From Phycisphaerales bacterium (GTDB lineage: Bacteria > Planctomycetota > Phycisphaerae > Phycisphaerales > UBA1924), in NCBI GenBank assembly GCA_020427635.1, contig JAGQOH010000034.1:1-36052 (forward strand): a stretch of DNA of 36,052 nucleotides. Direction: 5' to 3'. How positions within the stretch are numbered: the first letter of the stretch is position 1; the number at the start of each line of letters is the position of its first letter. Under the pieces are notes generated by a model, which saw nothing but the letters and a program-made list of their open reading frames with translations, made no database searches and had not been told where the DNA came from. A program made the position numbers and the translations under genes. Shown in pieces: positions 23,844 through 33,298 of this stretch.

Positions 23844-26800
23844 TCACCAATCCAATCCGGAAAGGAAGGCGTCGCGCAAGCGATCGAACTGTGCATTCAC
23901 GTCGATTGCCTCGCCAAACACGCGCAAGCGCGGCGCGTCGGTCACTTTGCCAATGGCGATGCATTCCACATCGGGCAGCATCACGCGCCGCGGCTCGTGC
24001 ATCTGCAGGAGGTAGCAGCCTGGATGCTCGGCAAAGAGCGCCTGGGCGGGCGACTCGCCCAACGCGGCGGCATCGAGTGCGAGGCCCGCGCTGCCGCCCG
24101 CGCCGATCAACATCTCGGCGACGGCGACCAGCAATCCGCCATCGGCGCAGTCATGCGCGGCAAGCACGACACCCTGCGCGATCAACTCATGCACGGCGTG
24201 GGCACATTGCGCCCAGCGCTTTGGCGCGGGCGTTGGCAACGGTCCGTCGAGTCCCAGCAGTGCGCCGGCGCATGATCCACCGAGCGAGTTCCACGCGTTT
24301 GAGCGTACGACCATGAGGACCGAATCGCGCACTGCTTTCAAGTCGCTGGTCACCCGGTGTTCGAGTTTCGGCACGATGCCCATGCCACTGATGAGGAGCG
24401 TTGGCGGGATCTCGATGAGCTCGCCGGTCTCTCGATTGCGGAACTGGTTGTTCAGCGAATCCTTGCCGCTGATGAACGGAGTGCGGTAGGCCTTTGCGGC
24501 GTCATAGCATCCGACACATGCGCGCACGAGCGAGCCCATGTTTTGCGGCTGATCGCAACTGGGCCAACAGAAGTTGTCGAGGATCGCGATGCGCGTTGGG
24601 TCGGCGCCGACGCAGACAAGGTTGCGCACGCACTCGTCGACGGCGGCGATGGCCATGCCGTATGGGTCGGCGTTGTTGGTCTCCGGGTGGCCCAAGCGCG
24701 TCACGAGGCCGCAACCGATCGCAAGGCCACGTCCGGTGCCGGGGACGGGATCGAGGACTGCAGCGTCGCCCGGGCCTTCCAAGCGCGCGCCGACCAAGGG
24801 CTTGCCAACGGTAGCGCCTTGCACTTCGTGATCGTATTGCCTGATGAGCCAGCGTTTGGAGGTGATGTCCGGGTGTGCGAGCAGGGCGAGGAGTGTGCGC
24901 TCGATGTCGATAGTGGCATCTGTGCTGCCGGCTTGTGTGGTGGAGGGTGACCAGGAAGCTTCGCGCGTCGGCTTCGGCAAGCCATCGTGCAAGAATGCCA
25001 TGCGCAGGCGGGCGACTTCAGTGCCGTTGTATTGCAGGCGCAACTCGGCGCGACCGGCTGTATCGGCATGTCCGAAAGTGCCGAGCGCGGCGATCTCGAC
25101 GGATTCCTCATTGCAGATGGCCCGCAGCGCGCCGAGTTGATCGGGCGGGACGGCGAGGACCATGCGCTCTTGGCTTTCGGAGATCCAGATCTCGTCGTAG
25201 CGCAGACCCTCATATTTCAGAGGAGCGCGATCGAGGTGGACTTCGGCGCCGAGTTTTTCGCCCATCTCGCCGATTGCGGAGGAAAGCCCGCCGGCCCCGC
25301 AGTCTGTGACCGCGCGATACAGTGGACCGTCCTGCGCATCGCGCGCGCGCAACATGGCATCGAGCACGCGCTTCTGCTCGATGGCGTTGCCGATCTGCAC
25401 AGCATGGGAGAACTCATCGGCGTGTCCGCTGGTCATTTCGCCCGAGCTGAAGGTAGCGCCGTGGATACCGTCTTTTCCTGTGCGTCCGCCCATGACGACG
25501 ATGAGGTCGCCCGGCTTGGGCTCACCATGGGTCACATTGCGCGGGAGGATGCCGACGCAGCCGCAATAGACGAGCGGGTTGCCGATGTATCGATCATCGA
25601 AGTGGACGGCGCCGTTCACTGTGGGAATGCCCATGCGATTGCCGTAATCGCGGACGCCATCGACGACGCGCGTGAGGACGCGGCGGGGATGCAGGACACC
25701 GGGCGGCAATGCGCGGAGCTGTCCTTCTGCAATTTGATCTTGGCTCCAATGCTCGGGGTGGGCAACGCAGAAGACATCTGTGTTTGCAATGGGTTTTGCG
25801 CCGAGGCCCGTGCCCATGATGTCGCGGATGCAGCCGCCAACGCCTGTTGCCGCACCGCCGTAGGGTTCGATTGCGGAGGGGCGGTTGTGGGTTTCGGCTT
25901 TCATGCAGACGGCGTGCTTGTCGTCGAATGCGATCACGCCTGAGTTGTCGACGAATACGGAGAGTGTCCAGTCGATACCGTCGGCGATGAGTTCATGGGT
26001 TGCGGCGGCGACGGTGGACTTGAGGAGGTTTTCGATGCGGACTGTGCCGTCGGTGTTGAAGGTGCAGCCGGGACGGTTGGACCAGTTGATGGAGTCGCCT
26101 TCGGGCGGAGCGTAGCGCACGTCTGACTTGAGTGTCTTGTGCACACAATGCTCGGACCACGTTTGTGCGATGGTTTCAAGCTCGACGTCGGTTGGTTCTC
26201 GATTGAGTTCGCGGAAGTGCTCGCGGATGGCCTGCATTTCCTGGAGATTCAGGAAGAGGTGGCCTTGGGTGCTGAGGGCGGTCAGTTCGTCATCGCTGGC
26301 ACGGCGCAATGGAACGATGCGGAGCGATTGATCGGCGAGGGCGCCGTGGGGGAGCACGTCGGGGAGCCAGGGCTCGGCGTGGATGTGCTCGATCACGCTG
26401 TTGGCGAGGCTTTGGGTGGCGAGGGTCATTGCGCCGGCGGCGGTGGCGCCGGCGATGTCGAACCGCCAGCCGGTTGACACACGGATGGAGCCAGGCGGAA
26501 GGCCCAACAATGATGTGGCGGCTTGTTCGACAGTGCGTGCGGCGGGGTCCATGACGCCGGGAAGGGGATGCACTTCGATGATTACGTCGCTGGGGTCGGA
26601 TTGCTCAGCACCTTCGAGGCCCATTTCGCGCGCGGGGTCGGTGAGCAGTTGGGCGAGCAGTCGGTCGGCTTGTTGTTCAGTCAGGTCTGCTTCGACGAGG
26701 TAGACGCGGGCGGTGTCGACGTGCGCGGCGCTGACGCCCAGGCGGTGCGCTTCTCGGGTTGCGGCGGCGCCTCGCGCATCGCCAATGTGTGGGAGCGCGC

Positions 26801-26852
26801 GCGTTTCGAAGCGGCGCACACGAACGCCTGGTTGCCTCTGCGTTGCTTCCAT
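23844..26852 (-). CDS. purL: FGAM synthase, PurS-PurL fusion
   Basis: 1002 residues. The start at 26852 is supported by AGGAG 6 nt upstream; the longer frame overlaps rnhA. Residues about 10-165 look like two PurS-type modules; the second, [19 protein letters not shown], is the clearer. The PurL catalytic part begins near 195, with SEHCVHK (233-239) and [15 protein letters not shown] (about 319-333), where Arg324 replaces the His of the usual HNHPSA. It is longer than the roughly 740-residue small PurL and lacks the glutaminase of the roughly 1300-residue large PurL, which is supplied by purQ next door. Confidence 0.93.
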   Translation of the reverse strand: MEATQRQPGVRVRRFETRALPHIGDARGAAATREAHRLGVSAAHVDTARVYLVEADLTEQQADRLLAQLLTDPAREMGLEGAEQSDPSDVIIEVHPLPGVMDPAARTVEQAATSLLGLPPGSIRVSTGWRFDIAGATAAGAMTLATQSLANSVIEHIHAEPWLPDVLPHGALADQSLRIVPLRRASDDELTALSTQGHLFLNLQEMQAIREHFRELNREPTDVELETIAQTWSEHCVHKTLKSDVRYAPPEGDSINWSNRPGCTFNTDGTVRIENLLKSTVAAATHELIADGIDWTLSVFVDNSGVIAFDDKHAVCMKAETHNRPSAIEPYGGAATGVGGCIRDIMGTGLGAKPIANTDVFCVAHPEHWSQDQIAEGQLRALPPGVLHPRRVLTRVVDGVRDYGNRMGIPTVNGAVHFDDRYIGNPLVYCGCVGILPRNVTHGEPKPGDLIVVMGGRTGKDGIHGATFSSGEMTSGHADEFSHAVQIGNAIEQKRVLDAMLRARDAQDGPLYRAVTDCGAGGLSSAIGEMGEKLGAEVHLDRAPLKYEGLRYDEIWISESQERMVLAVPPDQLGALRAICNEESVEIAALGTFGHADTAGRAELRLQYNGTEVARLRMAFLHDGLPKPTREASWSPSTTQAGSTDATIDIERTLLALLAHPDITSKRWLIRQYDHEVQGATVGKPLVGARLEGPGDAAVLDPVPGTGRGLAIGCGLVTRLGHPETNNADPYGMAIAAVDECVRNLVCVGADPTRIAILDNFCWPSCDQPQNMGSLVRACVGCYDAAKAYRTPFISGKDSLNNQFRNRETGELIEIPPTLLISGMGIVPKLEHRVTSDLKAVRDSVLMVVRSNAWNSLGGSCAGALLGLDGPLPTPAPKRWAQCAHAVHELIAQGVVLAAHDCADGGLLVAVAEMLIGAGGSAGLALDAAALGESPAQALFAEHPGCYLLQMHEPRRVMLPDVECIAIGKVTDAPRLRVFGEAIDVNAQFDRLRDAFLSGLDW

Positions 26853-26929
26853 GCGAACTCCTCGGCGCTTGCAACCCCAGCGTACACGCTTGGGGCCTCG
26901 GGATGCTTCCCGGTGCGCGCAAATCTGAC

Positions 26930-26935
26930 TACACT
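26930..26935 (+). promoter_or_regulatory. Candidate -10 element (TACACT) of a leaderless promoter
   Basis: TACACT ends 6 nt before the GTG at 26942 of rnhA. No Shine-Dalgarno sequence precedes the start. The identical hexamer stands before the first gene of the window. On the opposite strand TACGCT (26884-26879) could serve purL, which does have AGGAG. Confidence 0.42.
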
Positions 26936-26941
26936 CGGCGT

Positions 26942-27427
26942 GTGCCCGCGGCGTTGCCACATGTTGAACTGTTCACCGACGGCGCGTGCTCGGGCAATCC
27001 CGGTCCCGGTGGGTGGGCGTTTTTGCTGCGTCATGCGGCTTCGGGCCGAACGCGCGAGGACTCCGGGGGCGAGGCGAACACGACGAACAACCGGATGGAG
27101 CTGACGGCGGTGATTCAGGGGCTGGAGGCGCTGACCCGGGCGAGTCGGGTGGATTTGCATTCGGACTCGCAGTATGTGCTGAAGGGGCTGAGCGAGTGGA
27201 TGGAGGGGTGGAAGGCCCGGGGGTGGCGGACGGCGGACAAGAAGCCGGTGAAGAACCAGGACCTCTGGGAGGTTCTGGATGGGCTGCGGGAGGGGCACGA
27301 AATCCGCTTCCATTGGGTGGAGGGGCACGCGGGGCACCCGGAGAACGAGCGCGTGGACGCTTTGGCGGTGGCGGCGCGGGACGTGGCGGCGGCGGCGGCG
27401 AAGGCCAATTCGGTGGGTCCGACATGA
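26942..27427 (+). CDS. rnhA: Ribonuclease HI
   Basis: 161 residues from the GTG at 26942; an upstream ATG at 26903 would add 13 residues with no family resemblance. It degrades the RNA of RNA-DNA hybrids, removing primers and R-loops. The four metal-binding acids are D13 ([11 protein letters not shown]), E53 (NRMEL), D75 (HSDSQYV) and D139 (NERVDALA). The catalytic loop His is in EGHAGHPEN. The basic handle around WKARGW is present. The end is Ala-rich. Confidence 0.94.
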   Translation: MPAALPHVELFTDGACSGNPGPGGWAFLLRHAASGRTREDSGGEANTTNNRMELTAVIQGLEALTRASRVDLHSDSQYVLKGLSEWMEGWKARGWRTADKKPVKNQDLWEVLDGLREGHEIRFHWVEGHAGHPENERVDALAVAARDVAAAAAKANSVGPT

Positions 27428-27503
27428 GAATGAGTCTTCTCCGAGTCCGGGATTGGAGTTAGAATGGGGTGTCGGTGCTGCCTGCCGGCATGAGGGACCC
27501 GCC

Positions 27504-27908
27504 ATGGACGAGCAAGGCCACACTTCTGAGGCTCCTTTCGGTGAGGAGTCTGCGGTGCTCGACAAGATCATCAATTGGGGTGTGTGCGGCATCGCGGGGA
27601 TCGCGGTGGTGGTGGTGGCGATTCTTGTGATCCGCCAGCAGGGTGGCTCGCCGGCCCCGACGCCGACTCAGGCGACTACGAATGGCGGCGCCAGTGGGCA
27701 GGTATCTCCGCTTACGGCGGCGACGATCGAGCGCCCAGCCGCCGGTACGACCGGTGGTGCAAAGGCGGACCCGGCGGCGGAGGATGGGCCGCCGAAACGT
27801 CCGTTGGTGCGGGACCAGAAGCCCAAGGAGGTCGAGGTGCCCGTGGTGGTGGAGGTGCGCGAGCATCGGAACACCGCCAAGTCGGGCGGGGACGATGGCG
27901 GGCGCTGA
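27504..27908 (+). CDS. Small single-pass membrane protein, unknown
   Basis: 134 residues. I do not recognise it. Residues 1-21 are acidic, 22-43 form one TM helix, and the rest is a low-complexity Pro/Thr/Ala/Gly then Lys/Glu/Val tail. There is no catalytic motif and no Shine-Dalgarno sequence. A TAGAAT hexamer at 27460-27465 is 38 nt before the ATG. The frame begins 76 nt after rnhA. Coding status is inferred from the plausible TM segment and good fit to the gap before the converging folA. Confidence 0.5.
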   Translation: MDEQGHTSEAPFGEESAVLDKIINWGVCGIAGIAVVVVAILVIRQQGGSPAPTPTQATTNGGASGQVSPLTAATIERPAAGTTGGAKADPAAEDGPPKRPLVRDQKPKEVEVPVVVEVREHRNTAKSGGDDGGR

Positions 27909-27926
27909 GGCAAGTCAGTCGTTCAT

Positions 27927-28457
27927 CTACTTGCGCTCGTAAGTTCTGAATGTCATCGCGTATTCGTGGCGCTCGTCGGGCGGGTGGTACTGTTCTGCAA
28001 CCAGTTCCCAGACTGCGCTGTCGATGATGGGGAAGACGGTGTCGCCTTCGGGCGCGCCATGGACGATCGTGATTTCCAAACAATCGGCGTTGTCCATTGC
28101 GGCTGTGTAGATCTGCGCGCCGCCAATGACACATACGTTGTCTTCATCGCTGGCGAGGTCGAACGCATCATCGAGCTCGTGGACGACTTCGATGCCTGCG
28201 GGCGCGTATGTGCGGGAGCGCGTGACGACGATGCAGCGGCGGTTGGGCAAGGGTCCGCCGCAGGTTCGTTCAACTTCATCGAAGGTCTTGCGACCCATGA
28301 TGCATGTCTGTCCCTTGGTAAGTCGCTTGAAATGCGCCAGGTCGTCCGGCAAATGCCAGGGCAAGCCGCCGGCCCGGCCAATCACGCCGTTTTGTGCAAC
28401 TGCGGCGACGATCGTGATGCGCGCGGGGCGTCGCGAGGTGTCGTGCGACGGGTTCAC
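27927..28457 (-). CDS. folA: Dihydrofolate reductase
   Basis: 176 residues from a GTG whose GTGA overlaps the thyA stop. It reduces dihydrofolate, the by-product of ThyA, back to tetrahydrofolate with NADPH. Family features: [29 protein letters not shown] (active-site loop and the acidic substrate-binding Asp), MGRKTF, and the cofactor-binding VIGGAQIY. Normal length. The coupling with thyA puts the complete thymidylate cycle in one unit. Confidence 0.95.
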   Translation of the reverse strand: MNPSHDTSRRPARITIVAAVAQNGVIGRAGGLPWHLPDDLAHFKRLTKGQTCIMGRKTFDEVERTCGGPLPNRRCIVVTRSRTYAPAGIEVVHELDDAFDLASDEDNVCVIGGAQIYTAAMDNADCLEITIVHGAPEGDTVFPIIDSAVWELVAEQYHPPDERHEYAMTFRTYERK

Positions 28458-29251
28458 ACGGCCACCGGCGCTTTGATCGAAGGAAGCGGGTTGTAATCGA
28501 CGACTTCGATATCGACTGGTTGAAAGGCGAAGAGGTCGCGCACGTGCGGGTTGAGATGAAGCGCGGGGAGCGGGCGCGGGGTGCGCGACAACTGCTCTTC
28601 CACTTGCTCAAGATGATTCGAATAGATGTGCGCATCACCGAAGACATGGATGAAACGCCCGGGCTTTCGTCCAATGACTTGCGCCACCATGCTTGTTAGT
28701 AGCGCATAGGACGCGATGTTGAAGGGCACGCCCAGGAAGAGATCGGCGCTGCGCTGATAGAGCTGGCATGAGAGGCGCTCATCGCCTTCGACATAAAACT
28801 GAAAGAGGACATGGCAAGGTGGCAAGGCCATGGCATCGAGTTCGCCCACGTTCCAGGCGTTGACCATGAGCCTGCGCGAGTGCGGCGTGCGTTTGAGATC
28901 TGCAATGATGCCGCCCAACTGATCGATTGCGCGTCCATCGGCGGTGCGCCAACTGCGCCATTGAGCGCCGTAGACGGGGCCAAGCTCGCCATGATCGTCG
29001 GCCCACTCATCCCAGATGGTGACGCCCAACTCATGGAGCGGATTGACATTCGTACTGCCGGAGAGGAACCAGAGCAGTTCGCCAACGACGGAGCGGAGAT
29101 GCACCTTCTTTGTGGTGACGAGGGGGAAGCCTTGCGCGAGGTCGAATTCCAGGCGATGTCCAAATGACGAGATGGCGCCGGTGCCGGTGCGATCGCCACG
29201 CTGGTGGCCTGCGTCACGAACCTCTCTCAACAGATCCAGGTATGTGCGCAT
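28454..29251 (-). CDS. thyA: Thymidylate synthase
   Basis: 265 residues, almost exactly the length of E. coli ThyA. It makes dTMP from dUMP using methylene-tetrahydrofolate. The catalytic Cys146 is in [10 protein letters not shown]; the dUMP-binding Arg loop (QRGDRTGTG), [12 protein letters not shown] and the HIYSNH segment are intact. AGGAGG lies 9 nt before the ATG. The 150 bp upstream (29252-29401) is non-coding and holds a short inverted repeat, GACGC ... GCGTC (29282-29296), but no clear promoter. Confidence 0.96.
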   Translation of the reverse strand: MRTYLDLLREVRDAGHQRGDRTGTGAISSFGHRLEFDLAQGFPLVTTKKVHLRSVVGELLWFLSGSTNVNPLHELGVTIWDEWADDHGELGPVYGAQWRSWRTADGRAIDQLGGIIADLKRTPHSRRLMVNAWNVGELDAMALPPCHVLFQFYVEGDERLSCQLYQRSADLFLGVPFNIASYALLTSMVAQVIGRKPGRFIHVFGDAHIYSNHLEQVEEQLSRTPRPLPALHLNPHVRDLFAFQPVDIEVVDYNPLPSIKAPVAV

Positions 29252-29401
29252 GCGTCTTAGCCTCCTGCCGATTCGCTCCGCGACGCCTCATGCGTCAGGT
29301 TATGCACCACAGTCGACGGGCGTGGTGTCACATACCGACCGATTGCGACAGCTTATCACCGAGCGATTCGCAGAGGCGCTCATCGCCCGCGTGGATGTGG
29401 G

Positions 29402-30898
29402 CTATTGCTCGTTGCGGACAGCGTGCAGCAGTTTGGATGGCATTGCCGCGGCAAGGAGCCCGGCCAGGACGAGCAGTAATGCGAACACGGCGAATCCCAT
29501 GTGGATGCGCCAGGCTTCACCGGAGCCCGTGCCGCGGGTGATTGAGCCATGGACGAGGAGCGCGGCCATGGGGGCGGAGATGGCGGAGATGGCCCAGCCC
29601 GCGCCCATCATGAGGCTTGTCGCGACGCCTGTGTGTGCAGGCATGAGGCGTTGTGCGAGTGATGCGGAGATTGGGAACGTGGCGAAGAAGCCAATCGCGG
29701 AGCAGGCGGCACACGCGCAGACTGGCAGCAATTGCCGCAACGTGATGGGTTCGGAGACGAGGAGCGTGTCACCGACTTGTGAGAGCACGCGCACGCCCGG
29801 TACGGCGGCGTCACCGACAAGGCCGATTCCCGCGACGAAGAGTGCGCCGATCATGGAGAGCCAGATGAGGGGCTTCTTTTCACGACCTGCCTTGACCAAT
29901 CTCGGCGCGAGAATGACTGAGATGCCCATGCCAATGGTCATCGCGGCGGACAGTTTGCCGACGATAAGGGCCTTGTTTGCTGCGACGGCTTTGAGAGCGG
30001 CGTCGCGCATCGTTGGATCGGCAAGCAGAGAGGGCGCGGCGACTATCTTGCGGGTGGCCCACTCGTTGAACATGTTGAAGAGGGCGACGTTTGTTGTGAA
30101 GCGCAGAGCGTTTTGGACGGTGAGGAGGCCAATGAGGCGCCAGCGTGCGCGGCGCTCGGCGGTGGAGAGTGTTGCGTGATGATCGGCGTGCCCGTCGTGG
30201 CGATGCTTCACGCGTCCGACGAGCAGGTGCAAGATGATGGCGAGCACGAGCGCCGGCGCGATGAGCCAGGCGAGATGCTCCATACCAAAGGCCTTATTTA
30301 TGCGCGTGCTGATGATGGGACCAGAGGACTGGCCCAGCATGCCTGCGGCGATAAAGACACCGATGGCGAGTGCGCGCCCGCGCACGATCTGTCCGCCCAA
30401 GCGCCCGGCGACGGCGGTCATGATGGGGTGGTACATGCCAGTGCCGATGACGCCGACCATTTGCAGGGCGATGAGTTGCCAGAAGTTCTGTGCGAAGCCG
30501 ATCGAGCCACAGCACAGTGCGCCGAGGGCGAGGCCAATGGGGCCACAGAGGCGCGTGTCGAACCGATCCGTGAGCCAGGCGAAGAAAGGCTGTAGGGAGC
30601 CGGAGAAGATGGGCGTGGTCATGTAGATGGCGACTTTCTGGCCGCCGGTGAGCGCGAAGCGCTCTTCGAAGACGATCATGAGGGAGGTGAAGAAGATGGG
30701 AAAGATGTCGATGAACGCGTGGCTTGCGAGGAGTGCGGCGTATGTTGCGCGCCCGGCGTGAGCGCCGGCAATGGGCTCGACTGTCTCTGTGAGCGCGAGC
30801 TCGACTTCGCCGGGGAGGCCGCCCGATGCGACGGAGCCTGCGGGTGGCGGCGCTGTGCAAAGGCCTCCCTGCGGTTGTTCGGTGTTGAGGTCGGGCAA
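29402..30898 (-). CDS. MFS transporter, Fsr-like
   Basis: 498 residues from the TTG at 30898, chosen because GGAG lies 7 nt upstream and no ATG or GTG fits better; the frame upstream runs into the preceding gene. About twelve TM segments with a polar loop in the middle (KHRHDGHADHH region). The first half (SHAFIDIFPIFFTSL, TGMYHPIMT) resembles the fosmidomycin-resistance (Fsr) branch of the major facilitator superfamily. The substrate is unknown. The N-terminal 45 or so residues are a soluble extension. It follows the cox operon on the same strand after an 80-bp gap. Confidence 0.78.
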   Translation of the reverse strand: MPDLNTEQPQGGLCTAPPPAGSVASGGLPGEVELALTETVEPIAGAHAGRATYAALLASHAFIDIFPIFFTSLMIVFEERFALTGGQKVAIYMTTPIFSGSLQPFFAWLTDRFDTRLCGPIGLALGALCCGSIGFAQNFWQLIALQMVGVIGTGMYHPIMTAVAGRLGGQIVRGRALAIGVFIAAGMLGQSSGPIISTRINKAFGMEHLAWLIAPALVLAIILHLLVGRVKHRHDGHADHHATLSTAERRARWRLIGLLTVQNALRFTTNVALFNMFNEWATRKIVAAPSLLADPTMRDAALKAVAANKALIVGKLSAAMTIGMGISVILAPRLVKAGREKKPLIWLSMIGALFVAGIGLVGDAAVPGVRVLSQVGDTLLVSEPITLRQLLPVCACAACSAIGFFATFPISASLAQRLMPAHTGVATSLMMGAGWAISAISAPMAALLVHGSITRGTGSGEAWRIHMGFAVFALLLVLAGLLAAAMPSKLLHAVRNEQ

Positions 30899-30978
30899 CG
30901 TCTTTCTCCGGCCTTGCTTGGCGCGACGGACTTGTGCGCCCAGGGGCCAGCACAATAGCCAAGCCGGAGCGAGCGGGT

Positions 30979-31821
30979 TCAGTCTTCGGGGATGCGGACG
31001 GATCCCATGCCGACCATGAGGAGGCCAGTCACGAGAACAAGGACGCAGACGCCGGCGGCGGGCCATGTCCAACCCATGGCGTGGAGGGCGGCGTCGAGGG
31101 TGCGATCTTTTGCTCGGAGGAAGGGTGCGGGTGTGACTTGCTGCATGGCGTAGTGCATCCAGAGATCGCGTTCGCGATCGGCGCCTTGTTTGACCCACTC
31201 GGGGTGGCGGATCGCGGTCCACTTGCCGGGGGTATGGAGGGCGTCGAGTTCTTCGTAGGTTTTCTCGACGACGGTGATGGGCGGGTCGGCATCGGGGTGA
31301 AACTCGGCGAGGCAGTAGAGCCATTCGCTTCGGCGCACGAGGCCCGTGGTGCCCGGTTCAAAGCCCGGCGCGGGGTAGCGCGCGACGGCGACGAGGCGGG
31401 AGTGAATCTCGCCTCGCGCGAGTTTCTCGGCGACATCGATTGGTGTGCGCTCGCCCGTGACCATGGGCATGATCTTGAACCACGTTTCATAGTCGAGTAG
31501 GCCGGGCAGGCGGTCGGGTTGATCGCCCACGATGGGGAAGTCGACGTGCGCGCCGCGGTATGAGATGCGCAGCGCGTCAAGGCCTTTGGCCCACCAGTCG
31601 CGCAGGGGATCGGCATCGAGCTCAGGCGCGGCAAGGCGATCGATCTCGATGGGCTTGTCGAGGTAATTGAACTTCTCTTCGACGATGTTGCTGGCGAAGA
31701 AAACGGGGGAGATTGGCCGCCCCTTGAGGCGATTGGCCATCGACCACGACGACCAAGCGAGGCCGACGATGCCGAGAAGTAACACGACCCAGCCAATGCG
31801 CCTGGTTCGGCCTGTGCGCAC
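30979..31821 (-). CDS. Cox-operon-associated two-TM protein, unknown
   Basis: 280 residues from the GTG at 31821, with AAGGAG 8 nt upstream. I do not recognise the family. TM helices at about 10-28 and 250-273 enclose a roughly 220-residue periplasmic domain with many Trp, Asp and Pro and a single Cys (WLYCLAEF). No CxxxC of SCO copper chaperones and no heme motif is present. It starts 39 nt after ctaF, so it is probably the fifth gene of the oxidase operon and may assist assembly or cytochrome interaction; this is inference from position. Confidence 0.65.
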   Translation of the reverse strand: MRTGRTRRIGWVVLLLGIVGLAWSSWSMANRLKGRPISPVFFASNIVEEKFNYLDKPIEIDRLAAPELDADPLRDWWAKGLDALRISYRGAHVDFPIVGDQPDRLPGLLDYETWFKIMPMVTGERTPIDVAEKLARGEIHSRLVAVARYPAPGFEPGTTGLVRRSEWLYCLAEFHPDADPPITVVEKTYEELDALHTPGKWTAIRHPEWVKQGADRERDLWMHYAMQQVTPAPFLRAKDRTLDAALHAMGWTWPAAGVCVLVLVTGLLMVGMGSVRIPED

Positions 31822-31860
31822 GATGCACTCCTTCTAGCGCGCTGCCGACGACAGGGTCGA

Positions 31861-32580
31861 TCAGTGCGGCTCCGTCGAGGCGGGTGTATTGGCATGTGCG
31901 CCGTCGGTTGCCGGCGCTTCGGTGGGATGGTCTGCGTTTGCCGGCTCGGCTGCGTGCCCGGTGTCAGCAGATGCAGCGCCATCGCCATGATCGGCGGCGG
32001 CCTCGTGCCCGCCGGCGGCATGATAGGCCTCGCGCGCGGCGTCGAGGACGCTCTTGCCCGGGGCGGCGTCATATGCGGGGGCGTAGTGTCCCTTCACGTC
32101 GACGACTTGCTTGCCGTTCTTCTCTACCCATTGCGCTCCGCCGCCCACGACGATCTCGCCTGATTCGAGCGGTTCGTGAAGCTTGCGCGTACCGATGTCG
32201 GTCATGGTGAGGACTATGAAGAGGAGGACTGCGAACATCGAGGCGATGACCACGACGGTGTTGATCGCCTTGTCGTAGAGCAAGTGCATGAAGAAGGCGG
32301 CGACAAGCGTGCCCTTGATGCAGGCGATGATCAGGGCGAGGGCGAGGTTTCCGAATCCCGGCAGGTGAACGTATTCAGCCGTGAACACAGTGATGATCGT
32401 CAAGGTGACGAGGATCACGAGGGTCATGAACATGGGCATGAAGGGGGTGACGTGATGGTGTTCGGCGTGCGCATGCGCACCGACGAAGTGGCCATCGTTG
32501 TCGAACATCTCTTCATGGTGCAGATCGTCCCCGGTGGCGGCGAGATGCTGCGGCGTGTCGTGGGAATCTTGTTCAGTCAT
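31861..32580 (-). CDS. ctaF: Cytochrome c oxidase subunit IV with a long tail
   Basis: 239 residues from the ATG at 32580, 16 nt after the ctaE stop. Three TM helices (about 47-67, 75-97, 104-127) match the COX4/CtaF type of bacterial caa3 oxidases, which stabilise the complex. Both ends are unusual: a His-rich N-terminus (HAHAEHHH, about 36-43) and a C-terminal tail of about 110 residues rich in Ala, His, Asp and Pro. Typical subunit IV is near 100 residues. The tail should face one side of the membrane as a disordered segment. Confidence 0.82.
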   Translation of the reverse strand: MTEQDSHDTPQHLAATGDDLHHEEMFDNDGHFVGAHAHAEHHHVTPFMPMFMTLVILVTLTIITVFTAEYVHLPGFGNLALALIIACIKGTLVAAFFMHLLYDKAINTVVVIASMFAVLLFIVLTMTDIGTRKLHEPLESGEIVVGGGAQWVEKNGKQVVDVKGHYAPAYDAAPGKSVLDAAREAYHAAGGHEAAADHGDGAASADTGHAAEPANADHPTEAPATDGAHANTPASTEPH

Positions 32581-32596
32581 AGCGCGCGTCTCCGGC

Positions 32597-33283
32597 TTAC
32601 CCAACCAGGTACAGCATGGGGAAGAGGAAGATCCAGATGATGTCGACAATGTGCCAGTACAGCCCGGTGTTTTCCAAGAACATGTAGTTCTTTGGTCCGA
32701 AGTGGCCCTTCATGGTGCGGATCATGCACCATCCAATGATGAACACCCCGATGAGCACGTGCAGGCCGTGCGTTGCGGTGGCCACCCAGTAAATGCCCAG
32801 GAAGACCTGGTCGTGTGTTGTTCCCGCGGGTCCGTGGCCATAGGTGAAGAAGCCGCCCGGGAGTTCACCTTTTTGGATCTTGGGGAGGTATTCCCAGCCA
32901 AGCTTGACGACCAAGAAGGTGAGGGCACAGACATTGGTGGCGGCGAGGTACCAGAAGGCCATCATTTTTCGGCCCAGCTGGGCACCGCGGATCGCCTGCA
33001 CGATGGTGAAGGATGAGATGAGGAGGACGAGGGTGTTGAAGCCGCCAATCTTCCAGTTGAGGTAGTACTTGCTGGACTCATGCCATGTGTCGAAGTAGAG
33101 CATTCGAAACACGGCATACGCGCAGAAGAACCCCGAGAACATGAGCGCTTCGGTGCCGAGGAAGAGCCACATGCCGAGCTTGGCGGCATCTTTCTCGTCT
33201 TCGGCGGAGCGCCAATGGTGCCCGTGCACATACGTCTCGTGCGGCTCGGGCTTCTTGGTCATGTTGACTGGCACAGTTGTCAT
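32597..33283 (-). CDS. ctaE: Cytochrome c oxidase subunit III
   Basis: 228 residues. A short soluble start is followed by five predicted TM helices, the usual number for bacterial subunit III lacking the first two helices. Typical segments are KLGMWLFLGTEALMFSGFF, THGLHVLIG and the C-terminal WHIVDIIWIFLFP. Subunit III binds subunit I and supports proton uptake. It lies 15 nt after ctaD and 16 nt before ctaF. Confidence 0.95.
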   Translation of the reverse strand: MTTVPVNMTKKPEPHETYVHGHHWRSAEDEKDAAKLGMWLFLGTEALMFSGFFCAYAVFRMLYFDTWHESSKYYLNWKIGGFNTLVLLISSFTIVQAIRGAQLGRKMMAFWYLAATNVCALTFLVVKLGWEYLPKIQKGELPGGFFTYGHGPAGTTHDQVFLGIYWVATATHGLHVLIGVFIIGWCMIRTMKGHFGPKNYMFLENTGLYWHIVDIIWIFLFPMLYLVG

Positions 33284-33298
33284 GTCAGTTCACTCCCA

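Noticed and set aside
29299..29307. TTATGCACC upstream of thyA, one base from the DnaA-box consensus TTATNCACA
   Set aside because: A single imperfect box about 7 kb from the skew switch, with no cluster of boxes around it. I found no DnaA-box cluster near 22.4 kb either, so no oriC feature is claimed.
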